A stretch of DNA of 64,000 bases, taken from assembly GCA_949987705.1 (NCBI GenBank), contig OX465281.1, positions 162,392,393 to 162,456,392 of the forward strand, in the 5' to 3' direction. Positions 10,365 through 22,059 of this stretch are shown here, piece after piece; the first letter of the stretch is position 1, and the number at the start of each line of letters is the position of its first letter. This DNA comes from Thereva unica. Its lineage: Eukaryota > Arthropoda > Insecta > Diptera > Therevidae. A program made the translations under genes and the position numbers. A model generated the notes under the pieces. It saw only the letters and a list, made by a program, of their open reading frames with translations, did not search any database and was not told the DNA's origin.

Positions 10365-10949
10365 TTGGAAACGTGGATACCATGCCATACCAAAACACTG
10401 ATTTTCATTAAAAATATTTGTATGAATACTTGAATATATTGTTGTCATTTGAAACAACAACTAAAATTGAAAAATGGAATATTTATAAAAAGGGGAGAAA
10501 GGGGAGAAAATTGGGGTGTCAACTTTGAGGCCTACCATACCCAAGAGTCCAAAATTTGGCCGTTTTTTTAAATCATAGTTTTCTATTTTTTTCTTTTTCC
10601 GGTAAAAAATTGCTGAAATTCAATTTTTGATAATTTTTTCCACCAACTTGGGCAAAGGGGGTTAGGGTTTTTGAAATTTTTTGCATAGGACGGAATGTTT
10701 CAGTTTTTGTACTGGGAAGTACCCGTTCAGAAAGAAAACCAAAAACACGAATTTTGTTCAAGTTTTAAATTTTTTTTCAAAATCCTTGGCCAAGGAAATG
10801 GGCGGGTCGTCCTAATTTTGTGGAAATCGGGACTCTTGCCACCCAAGTCGGGAGGTGGACACTTCAACGAAAATTTTGAGCCCATCTGCACATTTGTGTC
10901 TTGGAGCCGCGGGTGGTCGGAGCGTGTGGGCGGTTTCACAAGGAGTGGC

Positions 10950-10951
<2 letters not shown>
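10365..10951. other. Unassigned AT-rich stretch
   Basis: No supported gene. Contains a short direct duplication (AAAAGGGGAGAAAGGGGAGAAAA) near 10489-10512 in a purine-rich block and ends with a GC-richer part running into (AT)n. Probably the remains of another repeat with only one end visible. Confidence 0.4.

Positions 10952-11010
<59 letters not shown>
10952..11010. repeat. (AT)n microsatellite
   Basis: An AT run that ends at the CAGGGTGTCCC terminus of the next MITE. Confidence 0.97.
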
Positions 11011-11013
<3 letters not shown>

Positions 11014-11771
11014 GGTGTCCCACATAAACTTACAAAGCGGCCAGCTGTGGATAGGTCTTGGATAGACGAACAAAAAATCGTATGGGTGGGGGGGGGGGAA
11101 ATCGTAACGGTTTACTCGCTAGGGCGTTTTGAAGTTTTTTTGCTAGAGTTTTACATATCACCCTGTATTTTTTGTAACCGTGTAACACATTTTCATGATT
11201 ATGGCACCGGTGTACGCAGAAATTGGCTCTATTTCGTCCTTTTTTAGTACTTTTCCATCTGAGCTTTGTCGAAAAGTGCCAAATAAGCATCGAAAAAGGC
11301 CAATATTAACTTTAAAATTGCTTATAACTTCTAAAGTAAAGGCCCTAGAATAAAACTTGTAATACATTATTTATAGGAAATTGTCCAAACTTTTTAATTT
11401 TGGGAAAAAAAGTTTGGGTTTATCACGTATTTTTTGGAGAAAAAGGTGGTTTTAGTTGAAATTTTATTGAAAAAAATACAAAATTTTGACTTTGGCGACT
11501 CATAACTCCAAAAGTTTATAAGATAGGACCATTATTTTTACCGTCGTATATAGGTGGGGGAATTCTGCGTCCACCGGTACCATAATCATGAAAATGGGTT
11601 ACAAGGTTACAAAAATACAGGGTGATATGTAAAACTCTAGCAAAAAAACTTCAAAACGCCCTAGCGGCTAAACCGTTACGATTTCCCCCCCCCCACCCAT
11701 ACGATTTTTGGTTCGTCTATCCAAGACCTATCCACAGCCGGCCGCTTTGTAAGTTTATGTGGGACACCCTG
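11011..11771. mobile_element. 761-bp mariner-like MITE, CAGGGTGTCCC ends
   Basis: Ends CAGGGTGTCCCACATAAAC and GTTTATGTGGGACACCCTG, with inverted repeats of roughly 180 bp that include an oligo-G/C tract (11089-11099 and 11686-11695). TA on both sides fits a Tc1/mariner-type target duplication. No transposase inside; the open frames are by-products of the palindrome. Confidence 0.88.

Positions 11772-11869
<98 letters not shown>
11772..11869. repeat. (AT)n microsatellite with GTATATAT variants
   Basis: A 98-bp AT array between two TA-targeting MITEs, with three scattered ATGT interruptions. Confidence 0.97.
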
Positions 11870-12043
11870 CAGTGCACGAAATTAATTTGAAGACAACTTT
11901 TCCCAACTTTGAAGTTCCGTTATGTAAAAACTAAGGATTTCTATGAGTTACCAAAAATATCAAAATTTAGGGATGTTTGTGTAGATTCGTCTTCGTTTAA
12001 AAAATATTCCGTTTTTTCATGAAATAGAGAAATAGAGGAGTGT
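11870..12043 (+). mobile_element. Left half of a CAGTGCA MITE, fused to a Tigger fragment
   Basis: Nearly identical to 12949-13122 of the complete MITE nearby (CAGTGCACGAAATTAATTTG to GAGGAGTGT), then switches without a gap to Tigger sequence. The second half of this MITE is missing. Confidence 0.8.
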
Positions 12044-12636
12044 TCTGGAAGGACCACTTTAACATAGCGATTTGCCTAAAAATTATCGATCAGGCCTGGT
12101 TGGGAGTTACAAGGAGGACCTTGACCTCTGCATGGAAAAAGCTGTGGCCTGAAGCTGTAGCTGAAAGGATCTATGAAGAATTGGAACCCGGTGTTTCAGT
12201 AGAGGAGGAGATTGTATCTCTGGGGAAATCCATGGGTCTAGAGGTGGAAGAGAGAGACGTGAACGAGCTCATCGAGGAGCACACCCAGGAACTGACGACT
12301 GAGGAGATACAAGAGTTACAGTCACAGCAGCATACTGAGGTTATGCAAGAAATTGGTTTTGAGGAGTCAGAGGAGGAGGTTATTTCTACAAGTGAGATAA
12401 AGGAGATCTTAGGAATGTGGGAGAGAGTTTCACAGTTCGTGGAAAAAAAACACCCAGAAAAAGTTGCAACAGGTCGTGCATCTGACCTTTTTAATGACAC
12501 TTGCCTAACTCATTTCCGGAACATTCTGAGAGGGAGGAAGAAACAAACCTCCTTGGACATGTTTTTTTCTAAACGGCCTACAGGTGAAAGCGAGAAAAAT
12601 GTAGCGAAAAAGGCAAAGACCAGTGAGGATATCTAA
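12040..12636 (+). pseudogene. Tigger/pogo transposase, C-terminal 200 residues
   Basis: A 198-codon frame. TLTSAWKKLWPE and, near the end, RASDLFNDTCLTHFRNILRGRKKQTSLDMFF are hallmarks of the C-terminal region of TIGD1-like pogo/Tigger transposases; a glutamate-rich linker lies between. The CENPB-type helix-turn-helix DNA-binding domains and the DDE catalytic core are missing, so it cannot act as a transposase. It starts at the junction with a half MITE, where GTG could only serve as a start by chance. A canonical AATAAA follows at 12674. The Tigger 3' terminus is at 12874. Confidence 0.85.
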
Positions 12637-12871
12637 TTTATTTCTTTACATTCTCTTTTTTGTTTTTTTTTGCAATAAATATTTGATATTTATAAATACG
12701 TTTTTATTATTCAAAACCACGTAACAAAAATAACTGGGGTGACATTTTGGAGGTTGGAACGAATTAATGGTAGTTCAATGGTTTTGTATGGGGAAATTTG
12801 CTTCGAGATACGAGTAATTCAAGATACGAGCAAGGTTGCGGAACGAATTAAACTCGTATGTCGAGGTACCA

Positions 12872-12874
<3 letters not shown>
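12044..12874 (+). mobile_element. 3' fragment of a Tigger element
   Basis: Runs from the truncated transposase to a terminus reading GTCGAGGTACCACTG followed by TA. The last 36 bases (CGAATTAAACTCGTATGTCG onward) look like the terminal inverted repeat of pogo/Tigger elements. The opposite terminus is absent. Confidence 0.8.
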
Positions 12875-12946
<72 letters not shown>

Positions 12947-12948
12947 TA
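12875..12948. repeat. (AT)n microsatellite
   Basis: An AT run joining the Tigger end and the CAGTGCA MITE. Confidence 0.97.
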
Positions 12949-13385
12949 CAGTGCATGAAATTAATTTGAAGACAACTTTTCCCAACTTTGAAGTTCCGTT
13001 ATGTAAAAACTAAGGATTTCTATGAGTTACCAAAAATATCAAAATTTAGGGATGTTTGTGTAGATTCGTCTTCGTTTAAAAAATATTCCGTTTTTTCATG
13101 AAATAGAGAAATAGAGGAGTGTCTTTAAATTAATTTCGCGGTAAATTTGAGCAAACTTCTAAAATTATGCCTTGGAAATGCGAAATGCGAAATTATGCGA
13201 AATTAATTTAAAGGCACTCCTCTATTTCTCTATTTCATGAAAAAACGGAATATTTTTTAAACGAAGACGAATCTACACAAAAATCCCTAAATTTTGATAT
13301 TTTTGGTAACTCATAGAAATCCTTAGTTTTTACATAACGGAACTTCAAAGTTGGGAAAAGTGTGTCTTCAAATTAATTTCGTGCA

Positions 13386-13388
<3 letters not shown>
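12949..13388. mobile_element. Complete 440-bp CAGTGCA foldback MITE
   Basis: Ends CAGTGCATGAAATTAATTT and AAATTAATTTCGTGCACTG; the arms of about 180 bp mirror each other through the word AGAGGAGTG around a 65-bp centre. TA flanks both ends. No coding capacity. Confidence 0.9.

Positions 13389-13447
<59 letters not shown>
13389..13447. repeat. (AT)n microsatellite
   Basis: An AT run from the CAGTGCA MITE end to the AGGGTGGCC end of copy B. Confidence 0.97.
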
Positions 13448-13450
<3 letters not shown>

Positions 13451-14476
13451 GGTGGCCCTCTCTTGTATGGAGAGAAAAAAAATTGCTAAGATTCTAAGTC
13501 TCACCCCCTAGAAATATGCGAATAGGCAAAAAACTAAGAAATTTAAAATTTTAGGCAATTCGGAAAAGATTTAGAGGTCGCTCATGGCGAACGAAATCTT
13601 AAAAAATGATGATTTTTTACCTTTTTTCACTTTGTTCAACCCTTATTACCATTTTATCAGCCCTAAAAGGGTCAATTAATATTTTTTACCCATTCTACAG
13701 ATTATTACCTTTCTAAAATGATCAAAATCATAAAGATCAGTTTACAAATAATAAAGCTATGAAATAAAAACCACAGTATTTATAAGGAAAAAGAATCAGT
13801 TCAAAGAGAAACTGCACTAGGGCCCAGTAATTACCGCAGCCTTCGCATTGTGCTTTTCTGTTAATCTTTGATCGTGCATAGGTACGTGTACGATCAGTGA
13901 TCCTCACTTAGCAAACAATCTACACGGGACTCTATAACATCCATGCGTGTTATGAAAAAGCGTGTTTTTATCATATTATATAATATTTAACAATAATATC
14001 AGTTGAAACAACAATATAAATTTACGAAAGCTAATTTAACATAGTTAACTTATTCAACGTAAATTTACCAGTTCAAATCGGGTTATAACGTTTTTGTACG
14101 ATGAATATTACAGCTAATAAAAGGCATAAACTGTACTTCAATAGTGTAATATACAAAATACAAACAAAATTATTAAAATTGAAATTACTCAGGCAGTAGT
14201 TGCTTTAATAACGCAATTTTTTTTTTTGTAATCAATTAGAATTTGTAATAAGTTTTGTTTATTGTGTTCGTCTTTACTCAATACTTTATTATATTCTTCG
14301 AATAACTTCACACTTCTTTCAGCTGTGTCGTTAACAGTTCTTCTCATGAAGAAGGGTGAATGCTTGATTATAATTAATATTATAACTCCATTTATCTGGT
14401 GGGAGATATAGGAAGTCCGTTGAAATGTTAAACCGTTGAAAAAAATCGAATGTGTTCATCGTAGTGATTGAGTATT

Positions 14477-14719
14477 TTACGGGTTTCTTATAAATTCCTG
14501 AATTTCTTCAAGTTTTAATGGAATACGTTTAACTAATTCCCTTGAAATTTTATCTGGCTCAACATCATTATCTGCATAGACATCATGATCTTCCTTTTTT
14601 TCATCAGTGGTAATAAAATACTTTAATCTGTTACTCATTTTATGTTTGATTTCCAATGGGATATTTTCATCAAAAAATGCTACACCAACGTTTTCGTCTG
14701 CTAAATACCACAAATTCAT
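14477..14719 (-). pseudogene. Transposase-like fragment, C-terminal part (copy B)
   Basis: An 80-codon frame, WYLADENVGVAFFDENIPLE followed by an acidic stretch and VKRIPLKLEEIQEFI. It follows the CRHHxxE part of the same protein in copy B. The same words occur, split, in copy A (10270-10364) and copy D (28757-28920). Confidence 0.55.
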
Positions 14720-15135
14720 TTTCTTAATAGCAATTTGTGAAAATTAACATTTCGATATTCCTACATATTTTGTAAGAAGCAATAGTCCTGGTATGCTGCT
14801 GCTGGCGCTATGGGACATTTAAACCAAGCCCTCACGTAAAAGCGAATGATAAAAGCACAAACATTAGCTTTTTATTCTCCTCTTCTAAAACAGTTAATTT
14901 AAACTCATCTCTGAATTAATATATTTTTATACAATATAGTGCTTTTGAGATCCAACGAGCATGATGCATTGGACCTGGAGAACGAAATTTGACTATTAGA
15001 GCATGAGCCCGAAGCAATTGTGGTTAACTCTAATAATTATCGATTGTCATCTCTGCAAATTGGTTTCTTTAATTGTTCGTTGCAAAAATCTGTGAACTCA
15101 TCTTTCAATTAGAATTTCTTTCAATTTGGCATTTT

Positions 15136-15426
15136 CTAGCAATGTTTATACTCATTTTTGCTTATGTCGTTCCAATATAATTCCAATCTCTTGAATAAAG
15201 GAACACCTTTACCATAGGTACCAGGAAATTCTATTTCAAACACACCTCGCAGAACTAGTTCATAAATATAATGGCGACATGGTAAATACAGTAAAGATTT
15301 TACAATTTTTGTTCTAATAACGTGCACACTCCATTTAGTTTTCCAGTATTTGACCCAGTGATATCAAAACAAAAAGCAACAATATTTTCATCCACATTCC
15401 AATCTATTAATAATTCATAAATAGCA
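15136..15426 (-). pseudogene. Transposase-like fragment, central part with CRHHxxE (copy B)
   Basis: Two overlapping frames: AFCFDITGSNTGKLNG up to about 15303, then one base out of frame SLLYLPCRHYIYELVLRGVF. It corresponds to the plus-strand frame of copy A, with which it shares all main motifs; a frameshift in the AAAATT run near 15300 separates the parts. The N-terminal part is displaced to 17013-17113 by the foldback insertion. Confidence 0.6.
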
Positions 15427-15429
15427 TAA

Positions 15430-17009
15430 TAGTCCAGTTGTCGGAGACTTTGACCCAGCACAAAATGTGATATGGCTGAAAATTGGGTCATAGGTACTTT
15501 TTGGGGTGTAGAACACAATAAAAAAACCTTTGCTGCTCTAAAGTGTATGCTAACTTCACAATTTCGAAAACAAATTCGAAAATGTGGTTTTCGCATTATA
15601 TCTCGAAAAAGAAAAAAAAATCGAAAAACTAATATCACCACGTGAAAGAGCGGAAAATTCTACTAAAAGATATGTTATAACTTATTAAAAAAATGTTTGT
15701 TTATTATTATAAAAAATTATTACAAATAAGAAAGCGAGTTCGAAAATTCGACGCGCGCCAAATCCCAGAATTCAAATATTCAAGCGAGGCGTTCGGGGAA
15801 AAACTGAAATATCTTTGCCTAAAATCCATCAACTACAAAAAACAAAAAAAGCATTTTAAAGAGGACACTCTAAGCTTTTTAAGGAAGTCATTAGTTTTTA
15901 ATTTTACTGTTTTTTTCCCATAGAAAAGTTGACCGGAAGTTATAATTTCTAAGATTTTTACTGATTTTTATAAAACTGATTCCCGCAACTTAAAGTTAAG
16001 CTTTAAAAAATTATTAAATATATAAAATGAAAGATAAAATCCTGAGCTTTAAGAATATATTATTCATTTTTTGATTAAGCATTCAGGTTAAAAGCAAACA
16101 TTAATTAAAAACGCGTTAAAAACAAAGAGCATGAAGAAAAAAGACGCGCGCAGCGACGCCGGCAGCAATGAGTGTTTTTTGAGCCGTGTTTGTTTTGCTG
16201 CGCAATAATAAAGACATGCAATATTTTCAGCAGCAAAAGACGCGCTCCAAAAACACAGCTGACGGCGTCGCTGCGCGCGTCTTTTCTTCATGATATTTCA
16301 AAGCACTTTTTAACGCGTTTTTAATTAATGTTTGCTTTTAACCTGAATGCTTAATCAAAAAATGAATAATATATTCTTAAAGCTCAGGATTTTATCTTTC
16401 ATTTTATATATTTAGTAATTTTTTAAAGCTTAACTTTAAGTTGCAGGAATCAGTTTTATAAAAATCAGTAAAAATCTTAAAAATTATAACTTCCGGTCAA
16501 CTTTTCTATGGGAAAAAAACAGTAAAATTAAAAACTAATGACTTCCTTAAAAAGCTTAGAGTGTCCTCTTTAAAATGCTTTTTTTGTTTTTTGTTGTTGG
16601 TGGATTTTAGGCAAAGATATTTCAGTTTTTCCCCGAACGCCTCGCTTGAATATTTGAATTCTGGGATTTGGCGCGCGTCGAATTTTCGAACTCGCTTTCT
16701 TATTTGTAATAATTTTTTATAATAATAAACAAACATTTTTTTAATAAGTTATAACATATCTTTTAGTAGAATTTTCCGCTCTTTCACGTGGTGTTATTAG
16801 TTTTTCGATTTTTTTTTCTTTTTCGAGATATAATGCGAAAACCACATTTTCGAATTTGTTTTCGAAATTGTGAAGTTAGCATACACTTTAGAGCAGCAAA
16901 GGTTTTTTTATTGTGTTCTACACCCCAAAAAGTACCTATGACCCAATTTTCAGCGATATCACATTTTGTGCTGGCTTTCAGTCTAAATTTGACTCTGGCA
17001 ACTGGACTA
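15430..17009. mobile_element. 1,580-bp foldback transposon inserted in copy B
   Basis: Ends TAGTCCAGTTG and CAACTGGACTA; arms of about 750 bp are near-perfect inverted copies, so the same 76-codon frame appears on both (15693-15923 plus, 16506-16736 minus). TAA on both sides (15427-15429, 17010-17012) is a single TAA in uninterrupted copy A, giving a clean empty-site comparison. A 3-bp TWA duplication fits PIF/Harbinger-type targeting, but no transposase is present. The centre (16130-16290) contains two GACGCGCGCAGCGACG-type blocks facing each other. Confidence 0.85.
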
Positions 17010-17012
17010 TAA

Positions 17013-17113
17013 GCTATTTCTATTCCTGTTGAAGATGATAATTTTGGAACACCAAGTAATTGCTCACCATTTATATCACTAACGTAAAAAGGTAGGTAAC
17101 CTATCCACTTCAA
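17013..17113 (-). pseudogene. Transposase-like fragment, N-terminal part (copy B)
   Basis: Reads GYLPFYVSDINGEQLLGVPK and stops at the foldback insertion point inside the codon run for IEIAY. The rest of the frame continues at 15426. Confidence 0.6.
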
Positions 17114-17147
17114 CTTTTCCTGTTATATGAGCGCAGTCAGAACTAAT

Positions 17148-17356
17148 GAAAATGCATCTGTCACACATCATTCGCTTTGGCTGCATTCGAAAATTAGCCA
17201 GCTACGCAGAATAAGCAGAATTGCAGTATCGGCTGCAGGGCATATATATTCTCGGCTGCAGCGGCTTGATTTTTGGAACGAAGTGCTGCCAATTCTGAGC
17301 AGCTTGTAAATTTTCGAATGCAGTCAAAGCGAATGATGTTTGACAGATGCATTTTC
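17148..17356. mobile_element. 209-bp palindromic insert upstream of transposase (copy B)
   Basis: The counterpart of 9249-9456, on the opposite strand, with the same GAAAATGCATCTG ends. Confidence 0.75.
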
Positions 17357-18025
17357 AAACTTCATAAATTTTTAAAACATTTACCATTTATGTTAAACAA
17401 TATTATGTAATAACAGTTATACAAAAGTTATATTGCTGTTTGAAATGATATTATTGTTAAATACATATATGAAAAATAATGAAAACACGTTTTTTTCATA
17501 ACACGGATGGATGGAATAGACTCCCGTGTAGTATATTTGTTCAGTGAGGATCACTGATCGGACACGTAACTTTGCAGAGTCGAAGATGAACAGAAAAGCA
17601 CAACGCTTTATGCGAAGGTTGCGGTGATTAGTGGACCCTAGTAAAGTTTCTCTTTGAACTGATAGTTTTTTTTATTTCCTTATAAAGACTTCACTGTGCT
17701 TTTTATTTCATAGCTCTATTATTTGTAAACTGATCTTTATGATTTTGATCATTTTAGAAAGGTATCAATCTGTAGAATGGGTAAAAAATATTAATTGACC
17801 CTTTCAGGGCTGATAAAATGGTAATTAGGGTTGAACAAAGTGGGAAAAGGTAAAAAATCATCATTTTTTAAGATTTCGTTCGCCATGAGCGACCTCTAAA
17901 TCTTTTCCGATTTGCCTAAAATTTTAAATTTCTTAGTTTTTTGCCTATTCGCATATTTCTAGGGGGTGAGACCCAAAATTGAAGCACTTTTGCAAATAAG
18001 GGCCACCCTAATATATAAATATATA

Positions 18026-19627
18026 TCTATAATATAAAAATGAATCGCTAAATGTGTTGCTAAGCGCAAAACTCGAGAACGGCTGGACCTATTGGACTAA
18101 TTTTTTTTTCGAATATTCGTTGAACTACGAGGATGGTTCTTACGGAGAGAAAAATTTAAAAAATTGCCTGAAAAAACAAAAAAAAAACACTCCTCTATAT
18201 TCCCATACAAAAGATTCGTAATAATACTTAAAAGTGAATTTGTACTTTAATAGCATACCATAAGATTTAAATGTTAGTGGAGGGGTTCCGTGAAAGCAAA
18301 ACAATTGAGTGACATTAGTATCGTATAGATATTAATGGTAATATTTGTCAATATTTATACGATGGTAACATTGAATCATTGTTTTGTGTGTAATCGATGT
18401 TTTGGCGGGGTACCACTTTCTTCACAACCCCCTCGACATGGGTATCAAATGAAAAGCTATGATAAGTAGAATACAATAAGCAATGTAGTATACAAAATAT
18501 ACCTTTAGATCCATGGCGGCCATCTTAAGAGGCCGGATTACCACTTCCTTCACAACCCCCTCAACATGGGTATCAAATGAAAGAGTATGATAAGTAGAAC
18601 GCAATAAGCAATGTGGTATACTCAATATACGTTAGATCCATGGCGGCCTCTCAAGAGGCCGGATTACCACTTTCTTCACAACCACCTCGACATGGGTATC
18701 AAATGAAAGGGTATGATAATAGAATACAATAAACAGTAAAGTAAACTCAGTCCATGGCGAACATCTCAAGAGGGCGGATTACCACTTTTTTGATATCCCA
18801 CTCGACATAGGTATCAAATGAAAGGGTATGATAAGTAGAATACAATAAGCAATGTATTATACAAAATATACCTTTAGATCCATGGCGGCCGTCTGAAGAG
18901 GCTGGGTTACCACTTCCTTCACAACCCGCTCAACATGGGTATCAAATGAAAGGGTATGATAACTAGAATACAGTAAGCAATGTAGTATACAAAATATACC
19001 TTTAGATCCATCGCGGCCATCTCAAGAGGCCGGATTACCACTTCCTTCACAACCCGCTCAACATGGGTATCAAATGAAAGGGTATGGTAACTAGAATACA
19101 GTAAGCAATGTAGTATACAAAATATACCTTTAGATCCATGGCGGCCATCTCAAGAGGCCGGATTACCACTTCCTTCACAACCACCTCGACATGGGTATCA
19201 AATGAAAGGGTATGATAATAGAATACAATAAACAATAAAGTAAACTCAGTCCATGGCGGCCTTCTCAAGAGGGCGGATTACCACTTTCTTCACAACCACC
19301 TCGACATGGGTATCAAATGAAAGGGTATGATAATAGAATACAATAAACAATAAAGTAAACTCAGTCCATGGCGGCCTTCTCAAGAGGGCGGATTACCACT
19401 TTTTCATATCCCACTCGACATAGGTATCAAATGAAAGGGTATGATAAGTAGAATACAATAAGCAATGAACCGCAATATACCGATCCATGGCTACCGTCGC
19501 AAGACCCATGTTCTTTGAGACACTTCATCTGTGTAAAATTGATATTTCGAAAAATACTAAGCCAGTGGGTGGTTTTATTGTTTACTATTGGCTTATGGGT
19601 GCAGCGAGGCGTACCGGGTCCCAGCTA

Positions 19628-19628
<1 letters not shown>
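18026..19628 (+). mobile_element. Non-autonomous Helitron with 128-bp minisatellite, copy 2
   Basis: Starts TCTATAATATAAAAATG after an A and ends GGGTCCCAGCTAG before a T. The hairpin near the 3' end is slightly degraded (GGTGC against GTACC). The array has about nine units with more divergence and some units shortened to about 114 bp. It lacks the 147-bp palindrome of copies 1 and 3. Confidence 0.92.
18410..19470. repeat. 128-bp tandem array, about 9 units (Helitron copy 2)
   Basis: Landmark CATGGGTATCAAATGAAA recurs at about 18437, 18566, 18693, 18807, 18936, 19064, 19191, 19305 and 19420. A 114-bp variant (18693-18807, 19191-19305 and the following unit) shares AACAATAAAGTAAACTCAG, so variant units were themselves duplicated. 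Confidence 0.93.

Positions 19629-19703
<75 letters not shown>
19629..19703. repeat. (AT)n microsatellite
   Basis: An AT run at the 3' end of Helitron copy 2. Confidence 0.97.
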
Positions 19704-19705
<2 letters not shown>

Positions 19706-20150
19706 GTGCGAATTCGTGAAGTGGCCCCCTCAATATTTTTTTATCATAGATTTTGAAAACAATTAAACATTTCGAAAGTATTTAGTAACCTAAACAAAAC
19801 CTCAAAATAGTTTTTGAAAATTTTCATTTGTTCAAAAGTTATGTATTAATTAAGTTTTAGGCCTTTTTTTAAACAAAAAATCATAACTATTGCAGGAATC
19901 ACCCAAATATCACGAAATTTGCAACGCTTATGTAAAATTGAATGTTCTTCATGATTCCACTAACATTTTTTGTTTAACTATAATTTTTTAAACAAATAAT
20001 GCAGTTTTTTATAAACAAATTGAAATTTGGCCAGCTTCTGGATGAGCTACAAACTTCTAGTTTTTTGCATGAAACAGCTTAAACATTCCCGAACAATTTC
20101 GTGAAAGAATCTGCTTGTGATCGCGCGTATAATTAGAGTTACAGTAATTT
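19704..20150. other. Unassigned AT-rich stretch
   Basis: Begins GGGTGCGAATTCGTGAAG at the (AT)n edge, which could be one end of a DNA element, but I find no matching second end. No supported gene. Confidence 0.35.
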
Positions 20151-20235
20151 AACCCTTAACGGCCGGAAGGCCCCACTACGGGGACATAGTACTTATGCCA
20201 TAGAAAACGAAAGGCCCCGCTACGGGGACATGAAA
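20151..20235 (+). repeat. TTAA-CCCTTAA start and doubled GGCCCC-CTACGGGG motif
   Basis: TTAACCCTTAACGGCC resembles the TTAA target plus CCC end of piggyBac elements. AAGGCCCCACTACGGGGACAT is repeated 44 bp later with one change; each copy can fold through CCCC/GGGG. No second end was found, so the piggyBac reading is weak. Confidence 0.3.
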
Positions 20236-20499
20236 AGAAATCAGTTTTCATTTCATTTATTTATCATCGCTGTAGTTTTCTTTAACAAATATTGCAACTT
20301 AGCATAAAACCCGCGTGCCTTGCAACGCCTTTAAATAAAAACTGTTTATTATGTGCAATGTTTCCCTTCAAAAAAAAAGTCAGCTGTTATTATCCCTACA
20401 AAGGGTTTATTACAGCGCATTTTTTTAATAAATATGGTAAACAAATTGCTGCGTATATCACCTCTGCTTAACAAATCTGCATGTTTTGAAGCAGAGATT

Positions 20500-20708
20500 G
20501 GCATATATATGTCTCTCCATGTAACGAAGTGGCAGAGAGGAAGAGTAGCAAGCTGACACACAAAGGAACCGAGTTCGATCGCCGACCGTCGCACGCAAAT
20601 TAATTTATTTTTTGTGGATTTTAGAACTTCCTATTGAATTCATTTATGCTTATGGGAAACTCCTTTTTTTACACACAAATTTTAGTACCAGCATACGCTG
20701 TCGAAACA
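20500..20708 (+). repeat. BEL/Pao LTR relic, 3' part, with tRNA-like module
   Basis: The segment ends CGAAACA directly before a primer-binding site, as an LTR should. Inside, TGGCAGAGAGG (20530) and GAGTTCGATCG (20571), 30 nt apart, resemble pol III A and B boxes; a T-run follows. The LTR start was not located, so 20500 is arbitrary. Confidence 0.55.
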
Positions 20709-20725
20709 TGGTCCTTCGAGCCGGA
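20709..20725 (+). promoter_or_regulatory. Primer-binding site complementary to tRNA-Tyr 3' end
   Basis: TGGTCCTTCGAGCCGGA matches the complement of the conserved animal tRNA-Tyr 3' end (CCGGCUCGAAGGA plus CCA). The same site occurs in BEL-1 and BEL-2 of this window. Confidence 0.75.
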
Positions 20726-21115
20726 TAAGTGTGTAAAGTGAAATCTAAAATTCTAAAACAATGTGTAATCTAGAAATCTAACCTCTAAAAGAGTGTGTGA
20801 TCTAAAAACTAATTGAAATCTAAAAGCTTATTTGTGAAATCTAATTGAGATCTAAAACCTAAATTTTGGTGAAATATAAAATAACTTCTCATGGATGTGA
20901 AATCAAAGTGAACAGTACGGAATTATTTGTGGAATCTAAAAACTAAATTTTGTGGAAATCAAAGTGAACAGTACGGAATTATTTGTAGAATCTAAAAACT
21001 AAATTTTGTGGAAATCAAAGTGAACTCTAAAAACTAAACTATGGTGAAAATGAAGTAAATTCTAAAATAATCGTGCAATATAAGACGAAAAAAATAACAA
21101 AACGAAATCAGTGAA
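20726..21115 (+). other. BEL relic leader with ATCTAAAA-type repeats
   Basis: Non-coding leader after the primer site. AATCTAAAA-like words recur throughout, and a 56-bp unit starting GAAATCAAAGTGAACAG is tandem at 20899, 20955 and partly 21011. No gag or pol follows, so the element is broken. Confidence 0.55.
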
Positions 21116-21949
21116 CTTAAGGGGGTGTTACCGTCTAGAATGCCGATTTTAGGCTGTTTTTCAAAAAATTATTTTGGAGCTACAAGGCATCATGCAATAT
21201 TCTGGTTTTTTGCTTGTTGTTCCTTATTATTTGAAGAACAAAAACTCATATTTGTGTCAACCAAATTTATTTTCTAAGTACAAATTTTCAGCGGATAATG
21301 TGACCTTGTCACGCTGATTTTCACTGCTGGCCGATAAGAAATCTCGGGAACTAGTAATCTGAGAATCTGAGACAGAAATGGGTATGCAATTATTAATCTG
21401 CAATAAATTCCGCGGATGGTAAACCACAGTTTTAGTCAATATGTTGATTAGAAACAAAATGGTGGCCATACGAAAAAAAAATTGTCCATTTTTGTCACAT
21501 TTTTTTTTTACCTTTAGAGTGCTTGAAAAAATATTTAACAAAAATTTTTTAATGAAAATTTTGGTTTAGCATCCAATGAAAACTATCTAGAACATTTTCC
21601 CCAAATTTCAAGTCGATACCTCTCATAGTTGCTGAGAAAAGTTATCGGCCAGTACAAAAAAAAAAGTATGAGTGTGCTTAAGACCACACTTTAGAAGTAA
21701 AACTTTTGTGCCCAACGGCTAGTAATATGCAATATATATAGTGGAAAGTCTGTCGGATCTATAGTACGCTTGAGAAAATTCAGGCCAACGACAGATTCAG
21801 GAAGAATAGTGACGAATCTACTGACGGACTTGATACAAATTCTATTTGAAAATATCAATTATTATGAAATCCTATTTACATTAAAACCTAAAAGTAACCG
21901 AGTAAAAATAATTTTTATTGGCTAATTTTCTTAAAAGCATACACGCGGT
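21116..21949. other. Unassigned stretch
   Basis: Starts TTAAGGGGGTGTTACCGTC, which looks like a DNA transposon end of a common insect type; no second end is visible. No supported gene. Confidence 0.3.
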
Positions 21950-22059
21950 GCACCTAGTACCTACGTATAGCATATAAGTGCGCATCCTACACGGGTATGC
22001 ACGCTTCCGCCACATGCATGGATACTACCGCATGGATACTACAACATTCGCCTCATGGA

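Larger units (their letters stand above)
13449..18009 (-). mobile_element. Complete DNA transposon of the AGGGTGGCC family (copy B)
   Basis: Both ends are present: AGGGTGGCCCTCTCTTG at 13449 and AAATAAGGGCCACCCT at 18009. The subterminal 200 bp at each end are inverted copies (TCACCCCCTAGAAATATGCG). Without the 1,580-bp foldback insert and its 3-bp duplication it is about 2.98 kb. Coding runs on the minus strand in fragments (17113, 15426-15136, 14719-14477), with stops and frameshifts, so it is a dead copy. 13480-14476 and 17360-17990 are non-coding subterminal sequence. Confidence 0.85.

Noticed and set aside
20151..20170. Complete piggyBac element
   Set aside because: Only one TTAA-CCCTT end was seen; no transposase and no second end.
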